Assembly (NCBI GenBank): GCA_964575345.1
Contig: CAZNQD010000006.1
Coordinates: 1-64,000 of the forward strand
Length of the DNA stretch: 64,000 bases
Source: UBA1402 sp964575345
GTDB lineage: Bacteria > Bacteroidota > Bacteroidia > Bacteroidales > UBA1402
Direction of reading: 5' to 3'
The position numbers and the translations under genes are program-made. The notes below the pieces were generated by a model. It did no database searches. It was given only the letters and a program-made list of their open reading frames with translations, and was not told the origin of the DNA. Every line of letters begins with the position of its first letter. Position 1 is the stretch's first letter. Below are positions 1 through 8,930 of the stretch, piece by piece.

Positions 1-437
1 ACTTTATTTTCGACAATGTTTTGCAACAACTTGCGGTAGCGTTTTTCGTGTTCGGCTTCTACTTTGGCCACCAGAGTGAAAGTAGCGGCAATTTCTTTGA
101 AACCTTCCTCTTTGGCTATCTGCGCAAACATAGGATATAAGTCGGCCCATTCTTCGTGTTCGCCATCGGCAGCAGCCTTCAGGTTTTCGGCAGTAGTACC
201 GATCATACCGGCAGGATAAGAAGCTGTAATTTCAACCATTCCCCCCTCAAGATGTTTAAAGAACAATTTGGCATGTTCTTTTTCGTTGATGGCCGTTTCG
301 GTAAAGAAAGCGCTGATTTGTTCGTAACCTTCTTTTTTAGCTACGCTGGCAAAAAATTCATAGCGAGTTTTAGCCTGAGATTCTCCTGCAAAAGATTTAA
401 GCAGGTTTTGTTCTGTTTTGGAGCCTTTAAGTTGCAT
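1..437 (-). CDS. rubrerythrin (C-terminus cut by window edge)
   Basis: Non-haem di-iron peroxidase that reduces hydrogen peroxide in the cytoplasm of anaerobes. About 145 residues are visible from an ATG at 437-435 (begins MQLKGSKTEQNLLKSFAGES). The ferritin-like four-helix domain shows the expected ligands: E in FAGESQAKTRY, the ExxH in NEKEHAKLFF, the paired HEEW, and EAEHEKRY in the last helix. The C-terminal rubredoxin domain (two CxxC pairs) would lie beyond base 1, so I cannot say whether it is present. A TACATTTG promoter element lies about 47 bases upstream. Family assignment is firm; only the end is missing. Confidence 0.93.
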   Translation of the reverse strand, partial: MQLKGSKTEQNLLKSFAGESQAKTRYEFFASVAKKEGYEQISAFFTETAINEKEHAKLFFKHLEGGMVEITASYPAGMIGTTAENLKAAADGEHEEWADLYPMFAQIAKEEGFKEIAATFTLVAKVEAEHEKRYRKLLQNIVENK

Positions 438-483
438 AGTCGGTAATAGGTTAAAGTATTAATGTGAGTCAAATCGTAAATCA

Positions 484-491
484 CAAATGTA
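484..491 (-). promoter_or_regulatory. -7 element of rubrerythrin promoter
   Basis: The minus strand reads TACATTTG, a full match to the Bacteroidota -7 consensus TAnnTTTG, about 47 bases upstream of the rubrerythrin ATG. The nearest TTG is 24 bases further upstream, wider than the usual 19-21, so the -33 box is uncertain. Confidence 0.5.
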
Positions 492-731
492 GCAAAAAAT
501 TGGAATCAGTCTTGGCAATTTCATTCAGAAAATGCTTTTTCATGCTTGCAGCCACTTAATTTTTATCCCTATATGAGTCATTTGGCGTACATATTTGCGT
601 TTTCGTCCCAGCTTTGTCAGGGCTAAACCATTTTTTTTAAAATACCTGCGCGCGAAAGTACTTTTGGCCGAAATAAATACATTAAAAAAATAAAATTGTT
701 TCAAACCTAACATTATAATTGATTTACTGCA

Positions 732-2378
732 ATGAGCAAACATTTTTTTAGTTTCCTGGAAGAAACCATCAAAAATCATTGGGACGCTCCCGCCATAACC
801 GACTACGAAACCGATTTCACCATGACCTATGGCGAAATGGCTGAACATATTGCTCAGCTGCATTTGTTGTTCAGAGAAATGGGTCTTCAAAAGGGTGAGA
901 AAGTTGCCCTCTGCGGCCGAAATACCGTAAACTGGGCCATATCCTTTTTGGCGGTGAATACCTACGAAGCCATGGCTGTGTCTATTTTGCCTGATTTTCA
1001 TGCAGACAGTATTCATGCTTTGGTGAATCACTCAGAAGCATCGCTGTTGTTTGTAGGTCCTTCGGTTTGGGAAAACCTCGAAAAAGAAAAAATGCCCGAA
1101 TTGAAGGGCATCGTATCGCTCAAAAATTTTGAACTTATACAAGCCAAATCAGCAGTCGTCAAAAAAGCCTTTGAGGTAAAAGATCAGCTTTTTGGCCGGC
1201 ACTATCCCAGTGGTTTGCGAATGCAGGATATTTCTTACCCCAAAAATAATTTCGATGACCTGGCGGTAATTAATTACACTTCGGGCACCACCAGCGCCCC
1301 CAAGGGAGTAATGCTTACCTACAGAAGCATCAGCTCTAACGTGGAATTTGGCCAGGAACGTATTCCCAACCAAGTGGGCTGGAATATTGTATCCATGTTG
1401 CCTTTGGCACATATGTTCGGGCTTACTTTTGAGTTTTTGTATCAGCTGGCCGGTGGTTGTCATGTGTATTTCCTGAGTAAAACCCCTTCGCCTCAGGTTT
1501 TGATGAAAGCCTTTGCAGAAACCAGTCCTTACATGATACTTACTGTTCCGCTGGTGATAGAAAAGATCTTCAAAAAGACCGTTTTCCCCGTCATACAAAA
1601 GCCTGTTATGAAAGTGTTGTGGAATATTCCCGGAATCAACAGGGTGTTGCGCAATGCGGTAAAGAAAAAGCTGATGACAGCTTTTGGCGGTAAACTGAGG
1701 TATTTGATTATAGGGGGAGCCGCTCTGAACTACGAAGTAGAAAATTGCCTGAAACAGATACGTTTCCCCTATACGGTGGGCTACGGAATGACCGAATGCG
1801 GCCCCTTGCTGGGTTACGAAGATTGGAAACATTTTGTAAAAACTTCCTGCGGAAAACCGGTACATCGGATCGAATTGCGCATTGACTCGGCCAATCCATA
1901 CAAGGAAGTGGGCGAAATCCAGGTTAAGGGCGATAACGTAATGTTGGGTTATTACAAAAACACCGAAGCTACCGAAGCTATTTTTACTCAGGACGGTTGG
2001 ATGCGTACCGGAGATCTCGGCCTGGTAGACAAACAGGAAAATATTTACATCAAGGGCCGAAGCAAAAGCATGATTTTAGGTTCATCAGGGCAGAATATTT
2101 ACCCAGAAGAAATCGAAGATAAATTGAATAATTTGCCTTTGGTCATGGAATCGGTTGTAGTAGAAAGAGACGAAAAGCTGGTGGCTATAGTGTATCCCGA
2201 CTTCGATGCGGCCGGAGGAGAAGCTAAGGAAGAAGCTATAAATGAGGTCATGGAACAAAACCGCCTGCGTCTGAATAAAATTCTACCGGCATTTGCCCGT
2301 ATCGTAAAAATTGAACTGGTAAAGAAGGAATTTGAAAAAACACCCAAACGCAGCATCAAACGTTTTCTGTATAAATAA
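732..2378 (+). CDS. long-chain fatty acid-CoA ligase (AMP-forming)
   Basis: Activates fatty acids to acyl-CoA through an acyl-adenylate. The 548-residue protein carries the adenylate-forming motifs in order: P-loop-like INYTSGTTSAPKGVML (near residue 180), GYGMTECGPLLGY (near 350), GWMRTGDLG (near 420) and IYIKGRSKSMILGSSGQNIY (near 440). The C-terminal subdomain ends in a Lys-rich KTPKRSIKRFLYK. The length fits the compact Bacteroidales acyl-CoA synthetases rather than the roughly 650-residue FadD15 type. It stands alone on the plus strand, divergent from rubrerythrin. Chain-length preference cannot be read from sequence; O-acylglycerophosphoethanolamine-type synthetases share these motifs. 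Confidence 0.88.
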   Translation: MSKHFFSFLEETIKNHWDAPAITDYETDFTMTYGEMAEHIAQLHLLFREMGLQKGEKVALCGRNTVNWAISFLAVNTYEAMAVSILPDFHADSIHALVNHSEASLLFVGPSVWENLEKEKMPELKGIVSLKNFELIQAKSAVVKKAFEVKDQLFGRHYPSGLRMQDISYPKNNFDDLAVINYTSGTTSAPKGVMLTYRSISSNVEFGQERIPNQVGWNIVSMLPLAHMFGLTFEFLYQLAGGCHVYFLSKTPSPQVLMKAFAETSPYMILTVPLVIEKIFKKTVFPVIQKPVMKVLWNIPGINRVLRNAVKKKLMTAFGGKLRYLIIGGAALNYEVENCLKQIRFPYTVGYGMTECGPLLGYEDWKHFVKTSCGKPVHRIELRIDSANPYKEVGEIQVKGDNVMLGYYKNTEATEAIFTQDGWMRTGDLGLVDKQENIYIKGRSKSMILGSSGQNIYPEEIEDKLNNLPLVMESVVVERDEKLVAIVYPDFDAAGGEAKEEAINEVMEQNRLRLNKILPAFARIVKIELVKKEFEKTPKRSIKRFLYK

Positions 2379-2415
2379 GCCGGGTTTTATTTCTGTAAGC
2401 CGGGTTTATTTCCGG
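2376..2415 (+). repeat. tandem 20-bp duplication at the ligase stop codon, with small hairpin
   Basis: Two near-identical copies (2376-2395 and 2396-2415), both beginning TAAGCCGGG, so the stop codon itself is duplicated. The second copy runs into a 5-bp stem (TCCGG, loop CCTG, CCGGA; 2411-2424), possibly a weak terminator between this gene and the convergent hydrolase. Confidence 0.5.
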
Positions 2416-2430
2416 CCTGCCGGATTCTTA

Positions 2431-3546
2431 TTAACTCAAGAAGGCTGCGGCCTGCGAAAACACACCGTTGAAACACAAATTGACCAGATCGTTTTGTTCT
2501 TTTTGTATCTTGATGGGGAAAGGTTGCTCGTGGCTGTATTCGTAGGGAAAATCAATCAGGATGCTGTGTCTTTGAGCGCATGCTGTACCCAAAGCTTCTA
2601 CTATACCGTCGTAGGGGATTACGGTGTCTTTCTTTAAGGCCACCACCTGAATTTTGTTCCCCATTTCATTGAAGAAACGATAGCGCTCCCCGGCGCTGCG
2701 CTCTTTCCCGATCATGGTGTTGAAAGCAATCAGGGACGCTTCCGATGTTTTGTCAATCTTATTGTCGCTTTCGAAATGATAGAGGTAATAATCGCGTAAT
2801 TTATCAAAAGTGAGTTTATCCATAATTAAACGCGATGTACCGTTCATTTGCCTGAAAACAGAACCTCCGCAAAACAAAAAGAGCCTGGAATCGTTCAATA
2901 AAGCCTCTCTGTCGCTTAACATTGCAATTTGAACCAAGAAAGCACCGATGGAATAGGCGAAAAAATCTACTCCGGTTCCCGGAGTAAACAAGGGATGATG
3001 CCCTTCTTTGATTTGTCTCACCAGGCCGGTCAAATCGCTAAGGCTTTGTTTGCCTGAACGGTAAAAACGCCCGGGATCTTCGCTGAGGCGTTCACTCAAA
3101 ATGGTGTTTGCTATGCTCTGAGATTGCTCTTTGCCCAGAATTTGTCTTCTCTTTTCAAGAATGGGCGTGATCAGTCGGGGGTTGACCCAACTCAACGGCG
3201 ATCGGTTGATATGAAAAGCAATGGGGAGCAAGATAACTGCCTTGCCTGTATGCATACACAGATATTCTGCCCAGCACAGGTATTTGTTCCAGCTGCGCTC
3301 GTTCAGTCCGTGCATCAGGAATATGGCCCCGGGGCACTTATCCTGGCTTTTAAGTTTGAATACGGGATAGACAAATTCGCGATTTTCCCGAATATCGAAA
3401 TCAAATCCTCCGGTCTCTTCTCTTTTCCTTTCGTTGAGAGAGGTATAAGGGAAAAAACAAATTTCTACCGCTGAATTCTCCAGTTGGGTATCTATTCCCA
3501 ATTTAAATTGCTTTTGAAGCTCTTCTTGTCTTTGCGCCAAATTCAT
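2431..3546 (-). CDS. alpha/beta-hydrolase-like protein (DUF6051-like, tentative)
   Basis: About 371 residues from the ATG at 3546; an upstream in-frame TTG would add eight residues but has no support. An IFLMHGLNERSWNKYL segment (near residue 95) matches the oxyanion-hole HG region of alpha/beta hydrolases. FFAYSIGAFLVQIAM (near residue 210) looks like a nucleophile elbow with Ser, but the first Gly of GxSxG is Ala. A late His (YSHEQPF) could complete a triad. There is no signal peptide, so it is probably cytoplasmic. I recall similar Bacteroidota proteins under DUF6051, but could not check. Substrate unknown. It ends tail-to-tail with the acyl-CoA ligase, 52 bases apart. Confidence 0.6.
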   Translation of the reverse strand: MNLAQRQEELQKQFKLGIDTQLENSAVEICFFPYTSLNERKREETGGFDFDIRENREFVYPVFKLKSQDKCPGAIFLMHGLNERSWNKYLCWAEYLCMHTGKAVILLPIAFHINRSPLSWVNPRLITPILEKRRQILGKEQSQSIANTILSERLSEDPGRFYRSGKQSLSDLTGLVRQIKEGHHPLFTPGTGVDFFAYSIGAFLVQIAMLSDREALLNDSRLFLFCGGSVFRQMNGTSRLIMDKLTFDKLRDYYLYHFESDNKIDKTSEASLIAFNTMIGKERSAGERYRFFNEMGNKIQVVALKKDTVIPYDGIVEALGTACAQRHSILIDFPYEYSHEQPFPIKIQKEQNDLVNLCFNGVFSQAAAFLS

Positions 3547-3652
3547 ACCACATTTTTTAAAACGAAACAAAAAAACAAAGGTCCTTTTGCCTGAGCAAAT
3601 AAAAGGGACTTAGGGGGCTTTTGGGGGATTTTTGCGTGTATACAGGGTGAAA

Positions 3653-3668
3653 GTTCCATATATGGGAC
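3653..3668. promoter_or_regulatory. palindromic candidate operator upstream of LytTR regulator
   Basis: A perfect 10-bp palindrome CCATATATGG sits inside a near-perfect 16-bp inverted repeat, about 20 bases upstream of the -33 box of the LytTR gene promoter. The position suits an activator or autoregulatory site. It does not resemble the direct-repeat LytTR consensus, so the binder is unknown. Confidence 0.3.
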
Positions 3669-3685
3669 GAAATAATCAGAGCCTG

Positions 3686-3716
3686 TTGTAGGTAAATTGT
3701 AAATTCTCTATCTTTG
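3686..3716 (+). promoter_or_regulatory. promoter of LytTR regulator gene
   Basis: TTG (3686-3688), 20-base spacer, TATCTTTG (3709-3716): a good fit to the Bacteroidota -33/-7 promoter. The predicted transcript start is near 3723, leaving a leader of about 28 bases that contains GGAGG at 3731-3735. Confidence 0.6.
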
Positions 3717-3750
3717 CAACTATTCTTAATGGAGGAAAAGCCTTAATTTT

Positions 3751-4608
3751 ATGGAAAAAAGTATTCCGGATTACATTAACGAAAAAGGCAATGTGGTGCG
3801 CCTGGTGGTGCTTACCGCTGTGTTTGCTCTGTTATTTATCAATATCTATGAACCTTTTGGTTCCAAGATGTGGTTGGGAGGGGTTTCGGACCTTACTTAT
3901 TTCCTTTTTTCCAACCTGGTAATTCTGGTGGGCATGTGTGTAGTGGCTGTTAGCAGAATTATCATGTACAATTACAATAAGAATCACGAAATCTCTATCT
4001 TGTTGTATCTGGCCTGGATAGTCATTGAGGTCATTGCCATGTCTTTGTTCTACACTCTTTTTCAGTACTTTGTACTTAACGATGCCCGTCCCTTTTTGGA
4101 AATCTGGAAAAACGCCACCATCAATACCAGCTTGATTTTATTATTGCCCTATGCTATCTTGTGGTTGTATTTTTCCTGGCGCGATAACGAAAAAATGCTG
4201 AAACGTATCCGTGAACAGGAAAATCAGCTGACGGAGAAACAAAAAAACGGATTGATTTCTTTTTACGATGATAAGGGCGTTTTACGTTTATCCGTTGACA
4301 TCAACAGTCTCTATTACATTGAATCGGCCGACAATTACGTCAAAATTCATTATTTAAACAAAGGCAAGATGCAACATTTTATGTTGCGCAGTTCGCTCAA
4401 AACCATCGATGATTTGTTTGGGGATAAATACCTGGTGCGTTGTCATCGTTCGTATATCGTTAATTTTGATAAGATTAAAATACTCCGCAAAAGCGAAGAA
4501 GGCCTCAGTCTCGATCTGGACAACGACCTGGTGCCTGATATACCGGTATCAAAAACCTTCAGCAATAAATTAATGAGCAAGTTCACCGACCTTCAGAAGG
4601 GTGTTTAA
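3751..4608 (+). CDS. membrane-anchored LytTR-family transcription regulator
   Basis: 285 residues. The N-terminal half has four hydrophobic spans (about residues 15-35, 50-70, 82-108 and 125-145), followed by a short Lys/Glu/Gln-rich linker. The C-terminal LytTR DNA-binding domain (about 175-280) shows the hallmark segments YYIESADNYVKIHY, MLRSSLKTIDD and YLVRCHRSYIVNFDKI. There is no receiver domain, so the membrane part probably senses the signal directly and regulates from the membrane. Targets are unknown. Its stop codon overlaps the stop of the convergent receiver/ATP-grasp gene by four bases (TTAA). A good promoter and a palindrome lie upstream. Confidence 0.85.
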   Translation: MEKSIPDYINEKGNVVRLVVLTAVFALLFINIYEPFGSKMWLGGVSDLTYFLFSNLVILVGMCVVAVSRIIMYNYNKNHEISILLYLAWIVIEVIAMSLFYTLFQYFVLNDARPFLEIWKNATINTSLILLLPYAILWLYFSWRDNEKMLKRIREQENQLTEKQKNGLISFYDDKGVLRLSVDINSLYYIESADNYVKIHYLNKGKMQHFMLRSSLKTIDDLFGDKYLVRCHRSYIVNFDKIKILRKSEEGLSLDLDNDLVPDIPVSKTFSNKLMSKFTDLQKGV

Positions 4609-7580
4609 CTGCTTTTTAATAATACACCTTTCCCCTTTTTCCCGTCCGTTTTAAATACCAGGGCATGCTCAAATCTCAAATGCTTTAGGTATTGGTTTTC
4701 GTACAAGGCAGGCTGATTGTTTAAATAGTCATTATCTATATAATTATTGGCATTGTTGTTGTTAGGCAGGCTGAAATAATGAACTCCAAAGGAGGTAAGG
4801 TTTTGAAAAAAATGAGTCCCCTGACTGGGATCAATTTGATATTTGCTCAAACCTGTTTCAACGATCAGCCGGGCATTGCCAATTTGAGGCCAGCGCACAG
4901 GAATTCCCAGCCAGGAATCGCTCGATCCCCAGCGCCCGGGTCCGATTAAAATGTAATTTCTTCCCTCTTCACTGAGTTGTCTGTTGAGTTTTTCAATTTC
5001 ATAAGTGCACAGTTGATTGTTGGAAGAACTGAATAGTTCGGGTTTTATGTAGACCAGATCATAAATATCGTCTACCACCCCTTGGCCCAAGGCAGAAATC
5101 GTCCTAATAAGCAATTGATCTTCAGGGATATTGTCCAGGTTCTCATTCAACATTTCCTTGGTATCAACTATAGGACGTATCTGCAAGAGATAAAAATACT
5201 TTTGTTCCGGGCTGTCGTCCTCTTCGTGAGGATGGAGATCGGCGGCAAATTCAATTTCGATGGGCCGTCCCATTTCCTGTTCCCCCCATTCCAAAATCTT
5301 AGATAAAATCTCAGCCAAGGGGAAAACATCGTTTTGAAGAATATTAGCAAAGGAAATAACCTTGCGTCCATTCCCCCAAAGACCATCTCTGAGCACTTGA
5401 TCGACGGGGTCAAAAGTGGAGGCCAGCAAATTAAGGTTGCCGTCTTTTTCGGCCTCGTTTACAGGCAACCTTAGCAAGTTTTGCCCGTCATCAACTTTGA
5501 GCCGGAAGGATTTGTTTTTGAGGTCCAGAGCCAAAAAATGCGTCTGAGTTTCTCGTAGGGCATAATCCAGTGAGCTCATTTGCAAAAGATGTTTGGGATG
5601 TTTGGGTGAAAACCTCAGAGTAGTGCCGCCGTCAACAATGTATTTGCCTAAACCCAGAGCCACATTAGCGATACCGTCCCGGGCTTCTTCTTCTCCTATA
5701 GGATAATAATTCAGAGATCTGGCAACTCCCGAGAAGGTTGGATAAAAGCGTCCATCGAATGCGGTGCCGCAGACTTCTTCGAGAATAATCGCCATTTTTT
5801 CCTGATCAATCAGGTTGGAAGTGGCTTTCATATAAGCCTTGCTTTGTTGAAAAAACACCGAAGCGTAAACTGCTTTAATGGCAGACTTCAACATGATCAG
5901 CATAGCTTCTGCCTGCTCGTTGTAGGGGATCATGTAGGTGGAATAAATTCCGGCGAAGGGTTGATAATGGGCATCTTCGAGTAGACTGGAAGAACGAATG
6001 GCTATAGGTTTGTGCACCACATTGACAAAGGCGGTCAGGTTTTCGAGTAAACGGGGTGGCAGGGAGGCTTTGAGAAAATTTTCCAAAATAATTTCGTCTG
6101 CCTGATCTGACATGGCAAGGTCGTGCAATTGATTATATTCCATGAATTCATCGAAAATATCCGTACACAAAACCAGGGTTTTGGGAATGCCTATATGTAC
6201 GTTCCGGTAATTGTTTAATTCCGGATGCCTTTTGAGCATCATATCCAGAAAAGCCAGGCCTCTGCCTTTGCCTCCCAGAGAGCCATCGCCGATGCGGGCA
6301 AAATTGGAATACTTATCAAAACGCCCTTTTTGAAATTCAGCTACGATGCCCTGATTTTTGACTTTGCGGTACAACACTATGGCATCGAAAAGCATTTTCC
6401 GTACCGGAGTAGTATCTTCATAATCCTGTATGGGAATAGCTTTCATGAAGCGGGCAATGGGGAACATTGCCCTCGAAAACAGCCAGCGTGAGGCATGATT
6501 ACGTTCGAAATGATACCTCAGCGAATCGTCCGGAATGTCGAAAATAGCTGCCTGTAATTCCTGTATGTTGTGTATACGAGCTACTTCTTCGCCGGTTTGT
6601 GGATTTTTAAACACAAAATCACCAAAACCAAAAGTGTCGGTCAATAAGCGTCTGAGTTCTTTGGAATAGGTTTTGGAGCCTTTTTGAATAAAACCCATTT
6701 CGTTTTGTTCTGCATAAGTACGGTTGGAAGCTTCGGAGGAATTTATAATGACGGGAATTACCTTATCGTATTTTCGTATTTCGTCGCACAAGAGAAAGCC
6801 GGCATTTTGATTTTTTTTACCCTCTTTTACAAAGCTGACGTCCGATATGACTCCCAGCATATAATCTTTGTATTTGTTGTGAATCGCTGTAGCCTCCTCA
6901 TAACTGCGGGCAAGCAGAATTTTGGGGCGTCCTCTCATTCTAAGGGTACGTTGGTGAGCATTCAGGGCTTCGGTGGCAAAATTTCTTGATTGCTCCAGCA
7001 CGTATTTGTAAATATCCGGTAAAATGGAAGAATAAAAACGAATGGAATCTTCGACCAGCATTATTATTCGTACACCTACAGAGTAGACATCTTCTTCCGC
7101 ATTCATTTTATCCTCCATAAGCTTGACAATGGCCAGCAATAAATCGGAATTTCCCAACCAGCTGAATACGTAATCGATGGCGCTGGTATCTGCATTGGCC
7201 AGGTATTGTGACACTTCCCTGGAAAAGGGTGTCAGTACAACAATGGGAATGTTAGGCCATTTATGTTTTATTTGCTTGGCAATTTCAAAATGCTCGTTGC
7301 TTTTATCACTGGGCATGTAAATGATCAACTCATAATTGTTTTGTTTGAGCTGTTCCAGGGCTTCCTTTTTGTTGGATACCTGGGTAAACCGCGGCGGATA
7401 ACGCAGATTAAGTGAAATATATTCGTTAAAAATTTGTTCGTCAACCCTGCTGTCGTCTTCGAGCATAAAGAAATCGTATTTACTGGAAATCAGTAAAATG
7501 TTGAAAATACGTTTTACCATCAGGTTGGCAAAGGAGGTATCTTTAAAATCCATCTTTTTAAGGCTGTCTGCAGGATTCAT
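4605..7580 (-). CDS. receiver-domain / PEP-pyruvate-binding (PPDK N-type ATP-grasp) hybrid protein
   Basis: 991 residues from the ATG at 7580 (begins MNPADSLKKMDF). Residues about 26-155 form a degenerate receiver-like domain. Residues about 170-315 form a second one that keeps the acidic pair (LVEDS, 177-178), a candidate phospho-acceptor Asp (ISDVSF, 247), a Ser at the Thr/Ser switch (282) and Lys (QKGS, 300). Residues about 430-830 match the PPDK/PEP-synthase nucleotide-binding domain: GDGSLGGKGRGLAF, IAIRSSSLLEDAHYQPFAGI and LQIRPIV. The phosphohistidine (GGxxSHxA) and TIM-barrel domains of true PEP synthase are absent. They are replaced by a C-terminal segment with ILIGPGRWGSSDSWLGIPV. 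It is therefore unlikely to make PEP; a signalling phosphotransfer role is inferred. Confidence 0.75.
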   Translation of the reverse strand: MNPADSLKKMDFKDTSFANLMVKRIFNILLISSKYDFFMLEDDSRVDEQIFNEYISLNLRYPPRFTQVSNKKEALEQLKQNNYELIIYMPSDKSNEHFEIAKQIKHKWPNIPIVVLTPFSREVSQYLANADTSAIDYVFSWLGNSDLLLAIVKLMEDKMNAEEDVYSVGVRIIMLVEDSIRFYSSILPDIYKYVLEQSRNFATEALNAHQRTLRMRGRPKILLARSYEEATAIHNKYKDYMLGVISDVSFVKEGKKNQNAGFLLCDEIRKYDKVIPVIINSSEASNRTYAEQNEMGFIQKGSKTYSKELRRLLTDTFGFGDFVFKNPQTGEEVARIHNIQELQAAIFDIPDDSLRYHFERNHASRWLFSRAMFPIARFMKAIPIQDYEDTTPVRKMLFDAIVLYRKVKNQGIVAEFQKGRFDKYSNFARIGDGSLGGKGRGLAFLDMMLKRHPELNNYRNVHIGIPKTLVLCTDIFDEFMEYNQLHDLAMSDQADEIILENFLKASLPPRLLENLTAFVNVVHKPIAIRSSSLLEDAHYQPFAGIYSTYMIPYNEQAEAMLIMLKSAIKAVYASVFFQQSKAYMKATSNLIDQEKMAIILEEVCGTAFDGRFYPTFSGVARSLNYYPIGEEEARDGIANVALGLGKYIVDGGTTLRFSPKHPKHLLQMSSLDYALRETQTHFLALDLKNKSFRLKVDDGQNLLRLPVNEAEKDGNLNLLASTFDPVDQVLRDGLWGNGRKVISFANILQNDVFPLAEILSKILEWGEQEMGRPIEIEFAADLHPHEEDDSPEQKYFYLLQIRPIVDTKEMLNENLDNIPEDQLLIRTISALGQGVVDDIYDLVYIKPELFSSSNNQLCTYEIEKLNRQLSEEGRNYILIGPGRWGSSDSWLGIPVRWPQIGNARLIVETGLSKYQIDPSQGTHFFQNLTSFGVHYFSLPNNNNANNYIDNDYLNNQPALYENQYLKHLRFEHALVFKTDGKKGKGVLLKSS

Positions 7581-7603
7581 AGTCGTAATTTGAAACCAAA
7601 ACA

Positions 7604-7611
7604 CAAATGTA
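7604..7611 (-). promoter_or_regulatory. -7 element upstream of receiver/ATP-grasp gene
   Basis: The minus strand reads TACATTTG, matching TAnnTTTG, 23 bases upstream of the ATG at 7580. This supports that start over the TTG-initiated extension. No clear -33 TTG. Confidence 0.45.
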
Positions 7612-7680
7612 AGCAAAACAGCGTTAAGCAGTGACTTGATTTCTTAAATTAATTCGGATTACATTGGCCGTTCGATTTCT

Positions 7681-7688
7681 TATATTTG
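7681..7688 (+). promoter_or_regulatory. -7 element upstream of THUMP-like methyltransferase gene
   Basis: TATATTTG matches TAnnTTTG, 15 bases before the ATG at 7704. Since transcription would begin near 7695, the longer reading from TTG at 7686 is unlikely. Confidence 0.45.
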
Positions 7689-7703
7689 CAAAAAATCCCG
7701 TTC

Positions 7704-8930
7704 ATGTACCTGCCGGAATACACCAAAGAGAGTAAAGAATATCGTTTTATTCGGGAACATATCAAGGAGGATGTTCGCGAGCTGGCTTTGCAAAGCCACG
7801 GCATGAAGGATATGGATTATGCCTTCGTAATCAGGCAGATATCTGGTTATCAACACATTTTGAATAAAATTCCGGCCTGGTATGCCTGCCCCGATTTACT
7901 TTTACCTCAAACTTTGTCGCTGGAACAATGTTCTTCGCAGCAGACAGCTTGCTATAAGAGAGATCTGATAAAATCGGTTGTTCAGGGGCAAAAACAAAAG
8001 ATAACCGCAGCCGATTTGACCGGCGGTTTTGGGGTCGATGCCTGTTATTTGTCAGAAATAGTCGATCAATGTTCTTATGTGGAAAAAGAACCTGATTTGT
8101 GTCGGATAGCCAACCATAATTTCAAGGCTTTAAACTGTTCCGCAATAAAAGTGATAGAAGCTGAGGCAGAAGAATATTTAAAACAAACAGGCAAACTTGA
8201 TTTTATTTATCTGGATCCTTCGCGGCGAAATCGGGATGGAAGCAAAGTAACAGCTCTTCGGGATTGCAGCCCTGACCTGACAATTTTGTATATGGAATTA
8301 ATTAAGAAAGCCGGACTGGTGCTGATTAAGCTTTCACCTATGATAGATTTGTCGCTTGCGCTGAAAGCTCTACCTCATACCCGGCAGATTCATGTGGTTG
8401 CACTCGAAAATGACTGCAAGGAAGTGTTATTCCTTCTTGATACAAAACAAAAATGGGCAGAGCCTGAAATTACTGCTGTCAATTTGAGGAATAATGCCAA
8501 TGATCAACTCTTTACATTTAGAAGAACCGACGAAATAAACGCAAGTTGTAATTATACGACACAGTTAGGGAATTACTTATATGAACCCAACGCTTCCCTG
8601 TTAAAAGCCGGTGCATTTACTATACCCGCACAAGTATATGGGCTGGATAAATGGCATAAAAATACTCATCTGTATACTTCAAACAAATTCAAACCCGGCT
8701 TTCCTGGGAAAATATTCGAAGTGAAAACAGTATCATCAGCTAAAGCCAAAGACTTTCACAAAAAACTGCCCGACTTGCAGCAGGCCAATCTGGTTGTCCG
8801 CAATTTCCCGATGAGCGCAGAGGCCTTGCGAAAAAAGCTGAACCTCAAAGAGGGAGGACAGGATTTTGTTTTTGCCGGCACATTAGCTGACGAAAGCAAA
8901 GTATTCATTTACTGCAAACGATTGTTGTAA
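7704..8930 (+). CDS. class I SAM-dependent methyltransferase with THUMP-like C-terminal domain
   Basis: 408 residues from the ATG at 7704 (MYLPEYTKES). The SAM-binding motif I is AADLTGGFGVDACYLSE, followed by an acidic residue in YVEKEPDLCRIA. LDFIYLDPSRRN supplies the DPxR catalytic loop typical of RNA and protein N-methyltransferases. The C-terminal part (NFPMSAEALRKKLNLKEGG to the end) resembles the THUMP-like domain of the Bacteroidota family usually annotated only as SAM-dependent methyltransferase. An RNA substrate is likely, but the base is unknown. It is divergent from the ATP-grasp gene and runs toward the DUF2148 gene 91 bases downstream. Confidence 0.8.
   Translation: MYLPEYTKESKEYRFIREHIKEDVRELALQSHGMKDMDYAFVIRQISGYQHILNKIPAWYACPDLLLPQTLSLEQCSSQQTACYKRDLIKSVVQGQKQKITAADLTGGFGVDACYLSEIVDQCSYVEKEPDLCRIANHNFKALNCSAIKVIEAEAEEYLKQTGKLDFIYLDPSRRNRDGSKVTALRDCSPDLTILYMELIKKAGLVLIKLSPMIDLSLALKALPHTRQIHVVALENDCKEVLFLLDTKQKWAEPEITAVNLRNNANDQLFTFRRTDEINASCNYTTQLGNYLYEPNASLLKAGAFTIPAQVYGLDKWHKNTHLYTSNKFKPGFPGKIFEVKTVSSAKAKDFHKKLPDLQQANLVVRNFPMSAEALRKKLNLKEGGQDFVFAGTLADESKVFIYCKRLL

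Noticed and set aside
3604..3647. G-quadruplex upstream of the LytTR gene
   Set aside because: Two GGGGG and two GGG runs occur on the plus strand, but the last loop is long and there is no other support.
4605..7580. Phosphoenolpyruvate synthase (ppsA)
   Set aside because: Only the nucleotide-binding domain is present; the phosphohistidine and PEP-binding barrel domains are missing.
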